This document shows, in pieces, positions 23,901 to 36,300 of a DNA stretch of 64,000 nucleotides. The stretch is from assembly GCA_964030785.1 (NCBI GenBank), contig OZ034977.1:27307652-27371651 (forward strand), read 5' to 3'. The stretch comes from Siderastrea siderea (lineage: Eukaryota; Cnidaria; Anthozoa; Scleractinia; Rhizangiidae). Positions within the stretch are counted from its first letter, which is position 1. Every line of letters starts with the position of its first letter. The notes beneath the pieces are model-generated. The model worked only from the letters and a program-made list of their open reading frames with translations. It made no database searches and had not been told where the DNA came from. A program made the position numbers and the translations under genes.

Positions 23901-26900
23901 TTTGCAAAGCTATTTACCAAATCTACTGCAAAGCCCTCCCCAAGTAATATGCCCTGCAAGCATACGTAAAGGTCCGATGACTAAATCGAGGTTTAGATGA
24001 GAACTTCAAAAGCCACGGCTAAGCGGAGCCTTAATTGCATTATTTGAACGGGGATGAGCCCGATTCCACGAAGACCAAGATTAGACGTCGTCGTCATCTG
24101 GCGCGCTTTTCCCGGGGAATGGCCATTGTTTTGTTCTTGTTTTCTTTTAACAAAACTGTTGCATTTGAGTGAGAATCAGAGAAAAGAAATGGGGTAAGGG
24201 GCTTAAACGACGTCTACACCTACCTATGAGCGGCCTAGCTTGCTGTTCTCAGGAGTTCGTCATCGTGGTGTAGACGCTCTTACAGAGAAAAGTCGCCCAA
24301 ATAACTGGAATCGCAGGCTAATCCTCGGTTAATATACCACGGCCCAAAATGTTCAGCATATTGTTTACGTAACAATTTTTACATAATATTTCTAATGTAA
24401 TTAAGTTTGACCTTCATGACTTTTTTCAGTAAAAAAAAACGATATGTACTTGTTACTTGAATTATGTAATGCGAAGACATCTGAAAGAGAGTCGTGATCA
24501 TGTCATCTCAACAGTGATTTTTTTTTAGCGTTCAGAATGGTCCAACCTTTAAATCGAACAGAATGAATAATTTAGGCAGGAAGAAATGGGCATTTCAAGT
24601 TGTAAAAACATAAAAAAAATCGTCTTGAAAATCCAAAAGAAAAAAGTAGAATGGCGACAATAGACGCCGAGTTTTTGAATAGCGAACTTAAATACGAGTC
24701 TCAATATTGTTGTTTTTCAATGCACGAATGTCAGAAAGCTCTCTGACCTTCTTCAAAGTTTGTTTTGCGCTAAACCTTAAAATATCAATTTTGCAACTTT
24801 ACTTGATTCGTTTAATCTTCCCGCTCAAATATTTGTTAGTTGGCGCTTTCCGTTTCTCCTCGCGTCAGTTTGGTGCCAAGCTACTTAGCTACGGTTGGTT
24901 TACATTTAATAAGGCTTGGAAAATGATGCAGTAGTTCATGTATCAGTGTCTTTGTCAATACCTTTCGAATACTCTTAGTGTGAAAGAGTAGTTTATGATT
25001 TCGCGCCAAAAATGACAAACGTCATGCAACGTGTTTATAAGTAGTCTTCTATACTGTTCAAATAACAATCGTTCGTACGGGTATGTGCAGGATGTTTCTA
25101 ACTTTTTTCAGTGTTGGTATAAAAAGCTATATTCAAGAGAGCTATAGTCAACATTATTTCCTTACAGTACTGTTACATTGCTGCACAAGGAGGTTCTCAA
25201 CCCCCTGAATCCTTAAGAGTGTGAATTCAAAGCTATCGCTATCAAGTTTTCATGTAGTGCTTTTTTTTTCAATGCTTCGCAAATGAAATTGCGTTTCTTT
25301 ACTGCTTGTGAACTTGCCAGCTTACTCTTGACAAAGTTTCTAACTTTAAAATAATTGGGATATCCTTTCCTGGCTTTTCACCATGAGAGTTCATTAGTTA
25401 AAAAATTGATTCAGAATTGCATAACCAAAGTATATGGAACACGAATTTTGGCACGGGTCACGCAGATGCTAATTAGGGTAACATCGTTATATAACTGTGT
25501 ACATCCAGAGGGAAACATTTCCGACAACATCTTCTGGAAGGAACACACTCAATGGCCTTAAAGGTAAAAACATTCGTATTAAACGCTTATCATCCATTCG
25601 ATTTCACTATGATAAAACTTAAGATTAGATGTAACTTTAGCTTCACTAAAACCTTAATTGTTTTAGTATTTGTAAATTGGTTAAATGTCTGGAAAGGTAG
25701 GATGTTCTTTGTAAATTTTCGGGTAGGCTAGTTTAACAATTAGAGCTCAAAATTCTTTTCCTTTTCAGTATCAAATGTGTGTGAATTTCCATGGGCTCTC
25801 TTAGTCCTTATCAATAGAAAAGGTAGAAACCATTTCTCAAAACAATAGGGGAACAGGTAGTGTATATCCTATTTACACCTACACGCCAATTCTCTGCATC
25901 CCCTTTAATTCCAGCTGGGCTCTACATAGCCCCTCTCTTTCGTGGATCTCAAAGGAACAGACATAAAGGTATCACAATAAGTTAACTTGATGGACTACCT
26001 CAAAGTTTAAAAAACAACCTGCTGGAATGTAACAAACGCAGCTAGCACGGCTAGATAGTTACGTAATCATTGTCAGTTTACTCAGAAAAACTGAAAGGAA
26101 AGAAAAAAAGTTGAAGCCATAACAGAAATTGAATCGCCGAGCTCTCAGAAAGTCTGACCATTGTTCGATCTTGTAGAAGCTGTTCGGGACGTTTTAGTCT
26201 TATCCTTCTTATGCTGAGATTATTGCGTGTCAATATCCAGAATGACTGAGTGATTTCTTCATTAGATGTTTCCTTGTCCCTTTTTCAGTGTTGATAAAAA
26301 TAACTTCCAACTTCCACGATTGCTTGAGTCAACTATAGGGCAAGGGGAACTGCACATATCATATATATATAGATAGGCGAATTAAGAGCTTGAGACAAGT
26401 GTTTCAGCTGATTGTGTCTACGATTGTAGGTAGCCTGCATACACAACATACTTATCTCTTTCCGATCCTTACAGTAGTAAAAGGTGGACAACTCTGAATG
26501 TATTCCACGTGTACAATTTCAATTGTACACATGTACAATTTCTTTTTGATAGTCCGACTTTCTTTCACTGCAGTAAGGATCAGCTTGCCGTAAGGATCAA
26601 AACGTATTTTAGTGAACCAAATTTGCATTTTACTCCGCAAACTTATCTAACATATCTTAGACTTGTTTCACCTCTAACCTCTATTCAATACATCCGTCGG
26701 AGCGGAAAGTACGGCCTAGCAACCATGAATTGCTGATAATTAAAATATTATATTTCAACCAGCCATGCAGACATGTGCTAGAAAGCTTACAGATACTCTC
26801 AAACGATGTTTGCAACACCAGCAGGGTTAATCCGTTTAATCGTTCTCTCACCTTGTCAGCATAATAAGCAGCACCAAATGAAATGTCTACTCGATACGTT

Positions 26901-28233
26901 TGGTATCAATGATCACACTATAGGATTCACAGGCACAATATAAAGCATCACCTTATAAAGCATAACAAAAAGCACCATATAAATTCAGCAGAGGAAACAA
27001 GTGTTCAATACGTGTAAGAATTTCTTCCACATACTGAAAATTATTACCAACACTAACAGCCCGACTAATAGCATCGCAGAAAATTACTGCTCAGTGGCGT
27101 CTATTTGAATAGTAAATGGCGATTCTTAGCGACTTTTGAAAACACACATTCTTTCCATCAGTCTAAATATTATTCCTCTAATTTAAGTGTGCACACGAGC
27201 AAGTTCTTGCTGTGTACGGCTTTGGTTTTGCGCGTTTTGGTTTCCAGTCCTTCTCAGTCTGCAAATCTAGCCATATGATCTCAGCGTTCCTCGAATGTTT
27301 GTAAGTATCACTTCTTTACAATGCTTGTTTGTTTGCTTTGAAAGGAACCTGTTTAGTTTGAGGTTACATTAGAAATCTTATAAATTTAAAATTTGATCCT
27401 TTCAAGCTTGTATTGACTGTTTGCATTATCAAATCCGAGAATCCGAGAATAAAATATCTACAAGGTAACCGTCTTTTGGTGATGTCGATCTATTACCCGA
27501 CTCGCTGACTATGTTTAACCCTTTAAACCCTAACAGTGACGAAAATGAAATTTCTCCTTACATTATCACCACTTGTTCAAACATTCAAGCGATAAGAATA
27601 AAGAAAGTGATGATCAAGGATGAGATGCCTTGATTTTTAGACAAATTAACCTTACTCGTTCCATAAGAAGTGTATGAAGAATAGTAAGGAGAATGTGCAT
27701 TTTCATATCAGGTCTTAAAGGATCAACTATGTTCACCTGTCACATCCTTGTCCCTCGACATTTTTAGTGTACTCATATCGGTTCGCCTATGCCGGCAAAG
27801 TTAAGGGAGCGGCTAACTATACATTAGTTCAGTAGTAACGTCTCTTTGAGGACATACTATGCTACTGCAAGGTATATCTCCCTGCAATGACAAAACTGTA
27901 AGGGGAAAAGATCATTTATTCATAAACTGGACACGCGTGATTTATGGAACTTTGCACTCACAATTTGACGTGATGTATAAAAGTTTTACTGCCATGCATG
28001 ACAACATATGTAACAGCACGCATCGAACCATCTTGTTAACCACTAAGAAACAGTAGAGCCGACTACAATGAATTCATTACGCGTGGCGGGAGGCTTTGGA
28101 GGCTGAATCATTTAATCAATTTCTTAATATTTCGACTCATTACCAATGAGCGTGAGACGAAATATAAATTTCTCGAGACTAACTCTGTAAGATAGTAATC
28201 CGCAACATTTTAAGAAGTCAGCTACAAGGGCAG

Positions 28234-28628
28234 TTAAAGGGGCATAGTCACGCTATTTTGGTTCACTTTAAAAATAAGAAATAAGTCCTCGCATCAATGA
28301 ACGCCCGCAAATAATGGTTTAGTTTTGCTACCAAAGACTATATTACTTCACTGAAACCATTTTCTGTCGTCTGTTGCTACGGATGGCACGGATGGAAGTG
28401 GATTGCAATTTGAAAAAATTAGGCTAAACTTTTCAAATTCTTTCAGCGTGTTGACATTAAATCGATATTTTTAAATGGTCATGCTTTGTTTTCTCTTAAT
28501 GAAATTAAGTTAATATGTTCCTTTAAATGTTCGAACACAATGTTGGGCATGGATAAAGTTAGCTATCGATAATTTTAGCACAGTTTTGACCAAAAATCTG
28601 CGAAATTCTCGTGACCATGCCCCTTTAA
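28234..28628. mobile_element. Non-autonomous TTAA-target DNA transposon (387 bp)
   Basis: TTAA at 28234-28237 and again at 28625-28628 flank ends that are inverted repeats: AGGGGCATAGTCACG on the left, and AGGGGCATGGTCACG when the right end is read in reverse complement. TTAA duplication is typical of piggyBac and Kolobok superfamilies, and the AGGGG start fits Kolobok better. No transposase fragment is seen. The related site in unit 1 (about 21690) lacks the insert. Confidence 0.8.
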
Positions 28629-30032
28629 GTATATATTTCAAGCATTTGACGGGGCTATGGCTTTTCTTTCTAAAAGTAATTCTTGAAAAGTCAAAGGACA
28701 CATTTGCAGTAGTGGAAACCTAAAAAAGATCGTCCCAAGTTCGATGATGATTATTCTATTCGTGCGCTGATGCTATTGGTATGTGCTTCTCGCTTCGGGG
28801 GGCTAGGATGCCTGGAAATGGATTGAAATGATTCTTTGGCGAACTTTCACCCCCCCCCCCCCCCACACGTGTACTAAAAAAAAAAATGAAGGAATCCTTC
28901 CGTTTGCCTCCCTTCAAAAATAATTCTAATTATTTGTTCTTTTTTGTGTTAGCGATGTGTTATGCGTCAGAGCAACGCTGCTGTTTGATCAAACACAACA
29001 AAGCTCCCCTGCATAGCCCCTTAAAACACCTGTATAAGAGTTTTAGACAAAAATGCTCTATATTTAAATACCCGTATAATTATATTAGCTTACCGAATCC
29101 ATTTTATTGCTTTAGGCAATAAGGTGATAACTGATATATGAAATTTTTGTCATACTGGTTGTCGCATATGCCGGTGTACAGTCTGCGCTACGACGAGGCA
29201 CGCGATTTCAGTAAACTGAACAGCTAAATTTTGCCAGCTATCTTAAACCACAAAACAGAAGGATAAAGTGGATTTTTTCTAAATCCCCTCGACCTTGTTA
29301 CCTCTCGCTTTTAGAATTAAAACTTGAGTCCCCTGGTTTAATTCTTAACGTAAGTCAGGTGTGAGTCTGAACATACCATAGAATCCTAATAGCTGTATCT
29401 TATGGGCATGCATTTCTGGCAGTACTCTTCTGAAGTGACGTTTGCTTGCAATGTTTTAACCTAGAATATGTATCAGTGTTTAATACTGCATTTAGACCAT
29501 AAAGGCCCATTGTTTTATAAGTGCCTTTTCGTTAAGTAATTGCAAATTTTTCAAACTGTAAACGTGCATATATTTATTTATGTAGATTTATGGAAAATCA
29601 ATCTTGTGCTATGTCACCACCCATTCTTCAAGACTGTTCCTAAATTTCCACTAAGGGAGGTACTGGAAGAATGCCAGGTTCGGCGAAGGTTGCATATGAT
29701 CAGACTTTTGAATGAAATTTGGCAGTGAAAACTAGCAAAATGAGGGTGTACTTGTGATGGACTAATATTCCATCCAGGGAGTAGCTTATACTACTGCTAG
29801 CTTTATTCTGCAATAACAGCCTGGCCAAAGCACCGCCAACTGAAACCACCTGGCTCATAAAATTTCAGTTCGTATGGACACCGAAATTACTGAAAGAATT
29901 TTGAAGTGTTACGTGAAATGGGAGTGGTTTTCAGAAACGGCTTGTTCTGGAGTAACTTTATACACTTCGTTGTCATGTCTGACAGCTGTTAATTGAGTAA
30001 TAACACAAAAGGAACCGAAACCACAAAAACGA

Positions 30033-30107
30033 ACGTAATGGTAGCCTCCCACGCAGTCGTTTTTAGGGGAGTCCTAAAAACGACTGCGTGGGAGGCTAAC
30101 GTAATGG
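30033..30107. mobile_element. 57-bp perfect hairpin with 9-bp target-site duplication
   Basis: Arms of 26 bp at 30042-30067 (TAGCCTCCCACGCAG...) and 30073-30098 are exact reverse complements around a 5-base loop (GGAGT). The sequence ACGTAATGG stands directly on both sides (30033-30041 and 30099-30107). The equivalent place in unit 1 (about 23225-23235) has no hairpin. The element is little more than two terminal repeats back to back. A 9-bp TSD points to MULE-type transposition. Confidence 0.85.
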
Positions 30108-30763
30108 CGACTGTACCCTGTCAATACTCTGTCAAATCGTTCGTACGCAGACCATTGCAGTGTGCTGGTAACATTGACTTTTTGTCCTGAAGGTCAATAT
30201 ACGTTAATGTCTGTCTTAGACACGAGGCTAACATCATGTAATATCTAGAAAGAGTGCTAAAACAATCATTTCACTGCAATGTGATGATCAAACACCTGCC
30301 CACCCTTCAGAGATAACGTTTGTGTCTCTTTACTGAGCGCTCATGTTCAAAGCATTATAACTCGGTATTCGTGTTAACAAGTACGTCCCTTTTTTGGATC
30401 ACGCCCGTAAGCACGGTGAAGGTTCTGACGAATGATAGTTTCCAAACCTTAAAAGCACGCGATGGCCATGTTCCATCGTGTAACTCCAAAACAAGGGAGC
30501 CTGCCCGTACTCGATGCAAGCGGGAACTAATCCAGTTTTGGTCTTCTCCCATTCACTAATAACTTCTTAATGTCACCAAACAAACAAACAAACAAGCAAA
30601 CAAAACAAAGAAAAACGGTGACCTTGAAAGCTGTTTTATCATTTTATGGGATATTTGCTTTAGTTGATTTCGTCCACTGAAATTCGTCCATTGAAATATT
30701 CTTGCCACTTGTTTAGCATGATAAGCCAGTTTGTACCACGGGGCCGTTCTACTCATCATCGCT

Positions 30764-30860
30764 CATTTGAACGGTCACAGTTTCGGATCACAAAAACCAC
30801 AGAATTTCAATGATCTATAGACTCAAAAGTGATAACCATCTTGCATGACCTCAAACGTAA
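30764..30860. repeat. Dispersed ~80-bp block, copy with TTTGAACGGTCACA
   Basis: This is one copy of a block whose core reads roughly TTTCATTTGAATGGTCACAC, then GGATTTCATC, CAGACTCAAAAGTTAG and CACCTTGCATG. Other copies or part-copies are near 17010, 17895, 26905, 35983, 36410 and 41503. All are in the same orientation. Confidence 0.6.
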
Positions 30861-31195
30861 ATATGTCAGGACTATAACAAGGTAAATTGAATCCAATTTT
30901 CGTTAAAAAAAAAAGCACTGACAATTCTCGAAGAATTACTTTGTCTGACGAGGCAGCGCCCATTTGAACGAGATTAGATTATTTGCCAAGGATCGTTACG
31001 TGTCCTTGCTTGCACGAGTAGTCTGTTTCTTACTTGTGTATTAACCACGGTTTTAGTTGAACAAACTTAATTAAACAATTGATGAGCATTGCTTTACACA
31101 AGGGGGGGTCCTTAATCATTTCAGTCCTGTATGCATAACTAACCACAACAATTAGATAAGCGAATGCAGTGTCAACATATTACGGGGAAATGAAG

Positions 31196-31218
31196 AATAT
31201 ATATATATATATATTTTT
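31196..31218. repeat. (AT)n microsatellite
   Basis: About ten AT units followed by a T run. Confidence 0.9.
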
Positions 31219-33825
31219 ACAGCAATCGAATGAAATCATTTGGAAGACGAAATTTATTAACGGAAACTAACATCTATCGAAGAGAACATGACCGTACCAG
31301 TCGTGAAAGGTTGAAATACAATCCTCGGATTTCGGAGACCAATCCATAGTTTCTTTAGTAATTAACTTAAGAGTGCTTGAAGAGTGATTGAATGATAATA
31401 ATGCTCGGTAATGATATTTATGATGAGGCCTATCGCTACTTTACAGAGGAGATCACAAGGAAAAATGTCACATAAAGTACAACGCAAAAAAAAACAAAAC
31501 TGCGAACAGTTTGTTTTTTGCAGCATTGGCTTCTAGCTGTCCAAGCCTCCTAAGCCCTCTGGAGGACTATTTGGGTATCCCCAGTCTTACAGCTGCTATT
31601 TTCTCGCTGAAAAGACCGCTTCTGGAAATCCGTTTGAGATAGGGAATGTTTAGAGAGTGTCAAAAGTGCCCTCACACAAGCTGAGAAGGTCACATCAAAT
31701 TATCCCTAAAACAAATTCGCTAATCCCTTATCCCCACATTTATCGTGCGAGTTAGTGCTTATCTATAAAGCCCTACCCATGGCCTCATATTTTAAGGAGT
31801 CTGTCAGTGGTGAGGTGACCTTTAAGCCACTCGCTCGCGGATAGAAACATTTGTCAGTGTTTACTAGCATTCGTCTGTTTTCTTTTTCCGGTCTTTCTGA
31901 TTATTTTCCTTCCGTTTCTGGCAGCGTCGTAATTCAATATTGGCAGAAATTGAATTGTTATGCATAAATGTGGTAACGTATAACAACGTCTTTAAGTGGA
32001 ACTAAAAGTTTATTAAACATCAAGTTTGAAGATATTGGAGAATATTATACTAAAATATTTGGTCTGCAGACGTAAAAACCAGGCCTGAGCCACGCCACAC
32101 GTCTTTTGGTTTGAAACTTAAGGTTAAACCAAGGAAATGAAGGTCATGTTATTTTTATAATTTCTGTCCAGAATTTTCCATGACGCAGGGCTCAGATGTT
32201 GAGAGTTCTCCTAGGTTAAGAAGTTGGAAAGTTTCTCTATCTTCCATATTTGAACCAAAAAAAAAAAGTAGGAGACCGTAACAAATTTACCTGCTGTCTG
32301 CTAAAGTTACAAAGGAAACATGAGACAGTGGACAATTTCGAACAGCCTGTCGCCGTGTAAAGAAAAGGCTCTCAGTTGCCGCAAAGAACACACACGAGAT
32401 ATATTTTGTTGCAAATGACCGGTACGAATTTATAAGGATAACCATGTGGCGAACAATTTCGTCTTTTCGATGATGTAACACAAAAAAAGCGGCTGACCAT
32501 TAAAGCGGCTTGCCCATGCGGGACCTCCTATGCTTACCAACACCCCGAATGAAAAGATCGCCGAAAAGCGTTGTACTGCTTCTTTTTCAGTGGTGACATT
32601 TTAAACAAGACTTGGTTTCTTGAATAGCAAAAGCATTCTTTCAAACAAATGTGAATATTGTAGACTTTAGGTGTACTGTAAATGGTTACTGACGAATCGT
32701 TACCGTCCTGTAGGCAGTGTAATTATAAGCAAGCAGTTTAAGTCTGTCTCGTAGCCAGACAATATACCTTAGAGGCACTCTAAAATTGGTTATCAAATAC
32801 AGAATAAGGTTAGAAGGATGTATGTAGCATTTTAGCTCAAGTAACAATTGCCTCAAGCTAGCTTTCGTGTAGTCACTGCCGTTTTTCACCGATACGGTAA
32901 TTCCAGATTTATGTACCGCCCCGTCATATTGGAAAAGTTAAATTCTCTAGACGTCCCTCTAAAAGATAATTTTGTTACCTGGATTTTGTTGGTTGTTTTC
33001 AAAACTTGCTCGTTCGCCCTTAGACTCCTTTTTTAACTCTCTGCTCTGCTTCTTTTCCAAAATAAACTACCGTCTAAAAAGGATTAACCCGATTAGCGAT
33101 GTGTCTTGTTGACACCTTCTAGCGTCTGGAGACTCACGAGACCTCGTCTGACCAAGTGACAATTAAAACTGCGGTATAACCTCTTTTAATCCCTCTCCTG
33201 CTCTAATAATATATCAAAGAGTACTAAATTTGCCGCTGGCTCAAATTTGGTCGATTTCCTACTTGAACTCACAGGCAAATAGGAAACAGGTACACTGACC
33301 TGATAAAACAAACAAAACAAAACAAAATAAACAATAAAAAACGGAGATCATCCAAATGTTATTTTTTACCATCCAGACTGTATTATATTCCAAGTCCAAA
33401 GTCCTTGGTTCTAATTTTATCTACCTACTCACAGTGTGTTTTGTACTTTATATACCGCAGTCCACAGACCGTGTTTGGTGCTCGTTTGCTGACTCAGTTC
33501 AAGGTTACTTTGTAAAAAGAACTAGAAATGTACTTGAACTGGTTTCAAAGCTGAAGAAAACACAGAGTCGAGAGTGGATAGAAATTTCCATTCACCAATA
33601 CTTAATACTTGGAATTAAACATACAAACCCGTGCAATGTGATCACAAATTATTTGGAAACAATACTTTCATTTCGCTTTCGCTGACTGAGAATTCGATTT
33701 GCTGCAGCATTATAAGGTGTGTGTATTTTCTGTTTCCTTGTGTGTGTGGTGTTTCAGGTAAATATAAATAGTATAGATGAGAAAGATGGAATATCTATTT
33801 ATCACGAGCGTGCCGTGGGACCAAG

Positions 33826-33896
33826 CGGCCCGACGGGAATCGAACCCATGACCTCCCGTACACCGGTCGGGCGCTCTAACCACAGAGGTCTTCTCA
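33826..33896 (-). mobile_element. tRNA-derived SINE head
   Basis: On the minus strand there is an A box-like TGTGGTTAGAGCGC (33884-33871) and a B box GGTTCGATTCC (33846-33836), at normal tRNA spacing. The acceptor stem does not pair. A degenerate relative lies at 43126-43190 on the plus strand. Confidence 0.7.
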
Positions 33897-35574
33897 CGAT
33901 TCCCGACGCCGTTTTGATTAGGAGGCAAATGTAAATTACTAACTTTAAATGTATGGAGTTTTGGTCTGCCCAGTTTCAATGACCCTGTAACTCCGCTCCA
34001 AATTGAAGGTCCTTCAAAATTTAAAATTCACTTTACGCATATAGTTACCTCATTGTCTGACTGAAAATTAATTAGGCCATCAGAGTAATCATTCCTTCCG
34101 TTAGCAAACAATCATAAAATCTGTCGTATCGTCCGTACGTAATTCCGAGGTCATTTGTTTGTTTGGATTAGAATATACGAAAAATACTTTCGTTTAGGAA
34201 GCCGAGAAATAAGAAAAACTGAATTAGAGGAACTGGCAGCCGAATTTGTTAATACTTCGGTGAAAAATTAGTTAACTCGGTTGACGAGAATTTGATTGAT
34301 TTTTCATTTATCCTTATCAAAAACAGGTCGTTTCAGCAACATCTATGGGTCACCTCAACATTATCAGCCATGCCCAAGCAGACACTTAAAACTTTTACGG
34401 TAGAATTCGTATGTCCAATGGTCAGTAATTCGCAGAGATACAAGCGAGAGGGCTAAAGGATTAAAACCGAAGCACATAACCCTAAACATTTCTTTTCTCG
34501 GTGCTTGGCAATTAGAAAAGCATGAATTTCCAGTTTGTTGCCTTTCTGGAAATATTCAGATTGTGTGTGTACTGGTGGGGAGACTGGGGGAGAGTGTAGG
34601 GAAGGGTGATAGTAACATCGGTCCTGCGAGAGGGTAGGGAGGAGGAGAATCAATATTTTTAAATAACAAAAGCAGAAGAATGTGCGACCGGCCAAGGAAG
34701 GGATGATGGATTGGAACAGTAGTTCAAAGCTTAATATCCTCAGGAATATGTCCAAAGAAAAACGAGCCTCCGTTAAATTTACTGGATTTGTTTTTTGCAG
34801 CTGTCTACTTATCAGATTTGATTTATTAGGTGTTCTTATTATATGTAAGGTGTACACGATCCGTTGCCATTTTCCTTTTGTCAGTTGTAAAGGATCAAGT
34901 CTGATTTTTTAAGTGCATTTCAGTAAAACATTGGTTGTCTTGATTCTTTTCCATGAGGGTGAATAGCTCAGCTGTGTCAGATTGTTTCTAAATGAGACTC
35001 ATTTTAGTGTTTCCTTCGTTTTGCTACAGATACAGGGTTTTTTTAAAGTAATTATAAGGCAGAATATTTTGTTTAAGCGCGCATAAGAACCACATTTTAG
35101 TTTCAGCAAATCCGTCTAGTGGAAGATATCAATTTTCTGCAGCTAAAGCGTTTTGCTGAGATCCGCACAGCATTCTTCACGTTCTTCAGGTGTCATTCTG
35201 CTCACTCATCGTCTACATCTAGCCAATGTGGATCTATTACCAGACTCACTAAGCTGCTATATTCCGAAGACATTTCCAGATCTTTTGAGGCTTTTAGTTT
35301 TCTCATGGACATTTTTATATCCCAAACCAACTGATCGACATTGGCGAGCCTTCATGTGGATATATGAGAAGAGGTATATATGTTGTATTCTAAATTGTTT
35401 TCAGTGCTCTTGCAACAACGATTTTATAGGAGCCATAAAGCAATCTAGCATCTAGCATTAGGCATTTTGCTTGTTTGAACTAAAATTGGGAACCCCTTTC
35501 ACTCGTGTCGTATAAGTATGTTTTTTTAAAAGTTATTTTATTCTTGCAGCCACCACGGCCTCAGGTCTTTAAAG

Positions 35575-36300
35575 TCATTCCCCTCTCCATCCCTCTCCCA
35601 TCGAACCCTCAAAAGCGTAGATCACCCATACCATAACAAAAGCAGGCAAAATTGGCGGGATTAGAATTCTTTTAAATAAGTTGAGATGATTGAAGTTATA
35701 ACAAAGCCAAAAAATGCAATTAAAATAATTCAATATTTGCCTGACAAGAGGAGTACATACCAATTGTAAGATCAGGCACGCTCTACTGACAGCCGCTTCT
35801 CTGATTTGTATTTTACACGTATAAGTCTTTCTAGTTATATTCTTGTGACTGCTCTAGTCTCAAGCCTTTAACCTTTTCCTCCCAATAGCGCCCAAAATCA
35901 AAATTTAAGACAATTTCAAATTTCATTTTGTGAAATACTTCAATATACTTCAATATACTATGTAAAAGAACTGCTGGTGAGGTTTCATTTAAATGGTCAC
36001 ACCATATAATTTCATCCACAGACTCAAAAGTTAGAAACACCTTAAATGTCTCCATATCTGGGATTGGAAGGGTTGAAGTCCTTCCCACTTTCTTCCCTTT
36101 GCCTTCCTACCCTCACAACTCCTAGCCCGGCCATAACTCAATACGTGCAGAGAAATTCGGGGAGATTAGAAATCTCTTGAATAGGTCGGGATCATTAAAG
36201 TTGTGACAAAGCCAAAACGAATGAATCATAATTGAATTTGCGGTACTGAAGTAGCGCATGCCATTTGTGAGATGAGGCATCCTTTAATGCCAGCACGTAT
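35575..36300. repeat. Two-copy tandem repeat of about 500 bp
   Basis: The segment at about 35575-35800 recurs at about 36075-36300. Shared order: a C-rich stretch, GATTAGAA-TCT-TT-AATA, ATGATTGAAGTTATAACAAAGCC (second copy ATCATTAAAGTTGTGACAAAGCC), then AATTGTAAGATCAGGCA (second copy TTTGTGAGATGAGGCA). The dispersed block (35983-36062) lies between the copies. Confidence 0.65.
35983..36062. repeat. Dispersed ~80-bp block, best-preserved copy
   Basis: Reads TTTCATTTAAATGGTCACAC, then ATTTCATCCACAGACTC, AAAAGTTAGAAACACCTTAA and TGTCTCCATAT. It matches the copy at 30764 over most of its length. Confidence 0.65.

Larger units (their letters stand above)
24300..32300. repeat. Unit 2 of old tandem duplication, expanded
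   Basis: Same anchor order as unit 1, but longer (about 8 kb against 4.6 kb). Extra DNA at about 26.3-28.15 kb separates the two matching halves, and further insertions include the TTAA element at 28238-28624 and the 57-bp hairpin at 30042-30098. Several ORFs near 100 codons exist but are not shared with unit 1. Confidence 0.7.

Noticed and set aside
33356..33685. 109-codon plus-strand ORF
   Set aside because: No recognisable domain and no conserved counterpart; treated as a chance frame.
34453..34857. 134-codon minus-strand ORF
   Set aside because: No domain, hydrophobic and low-complexity composition, and no splice context or duplicate; expected by chance in 32 kb of gene-free DNA.
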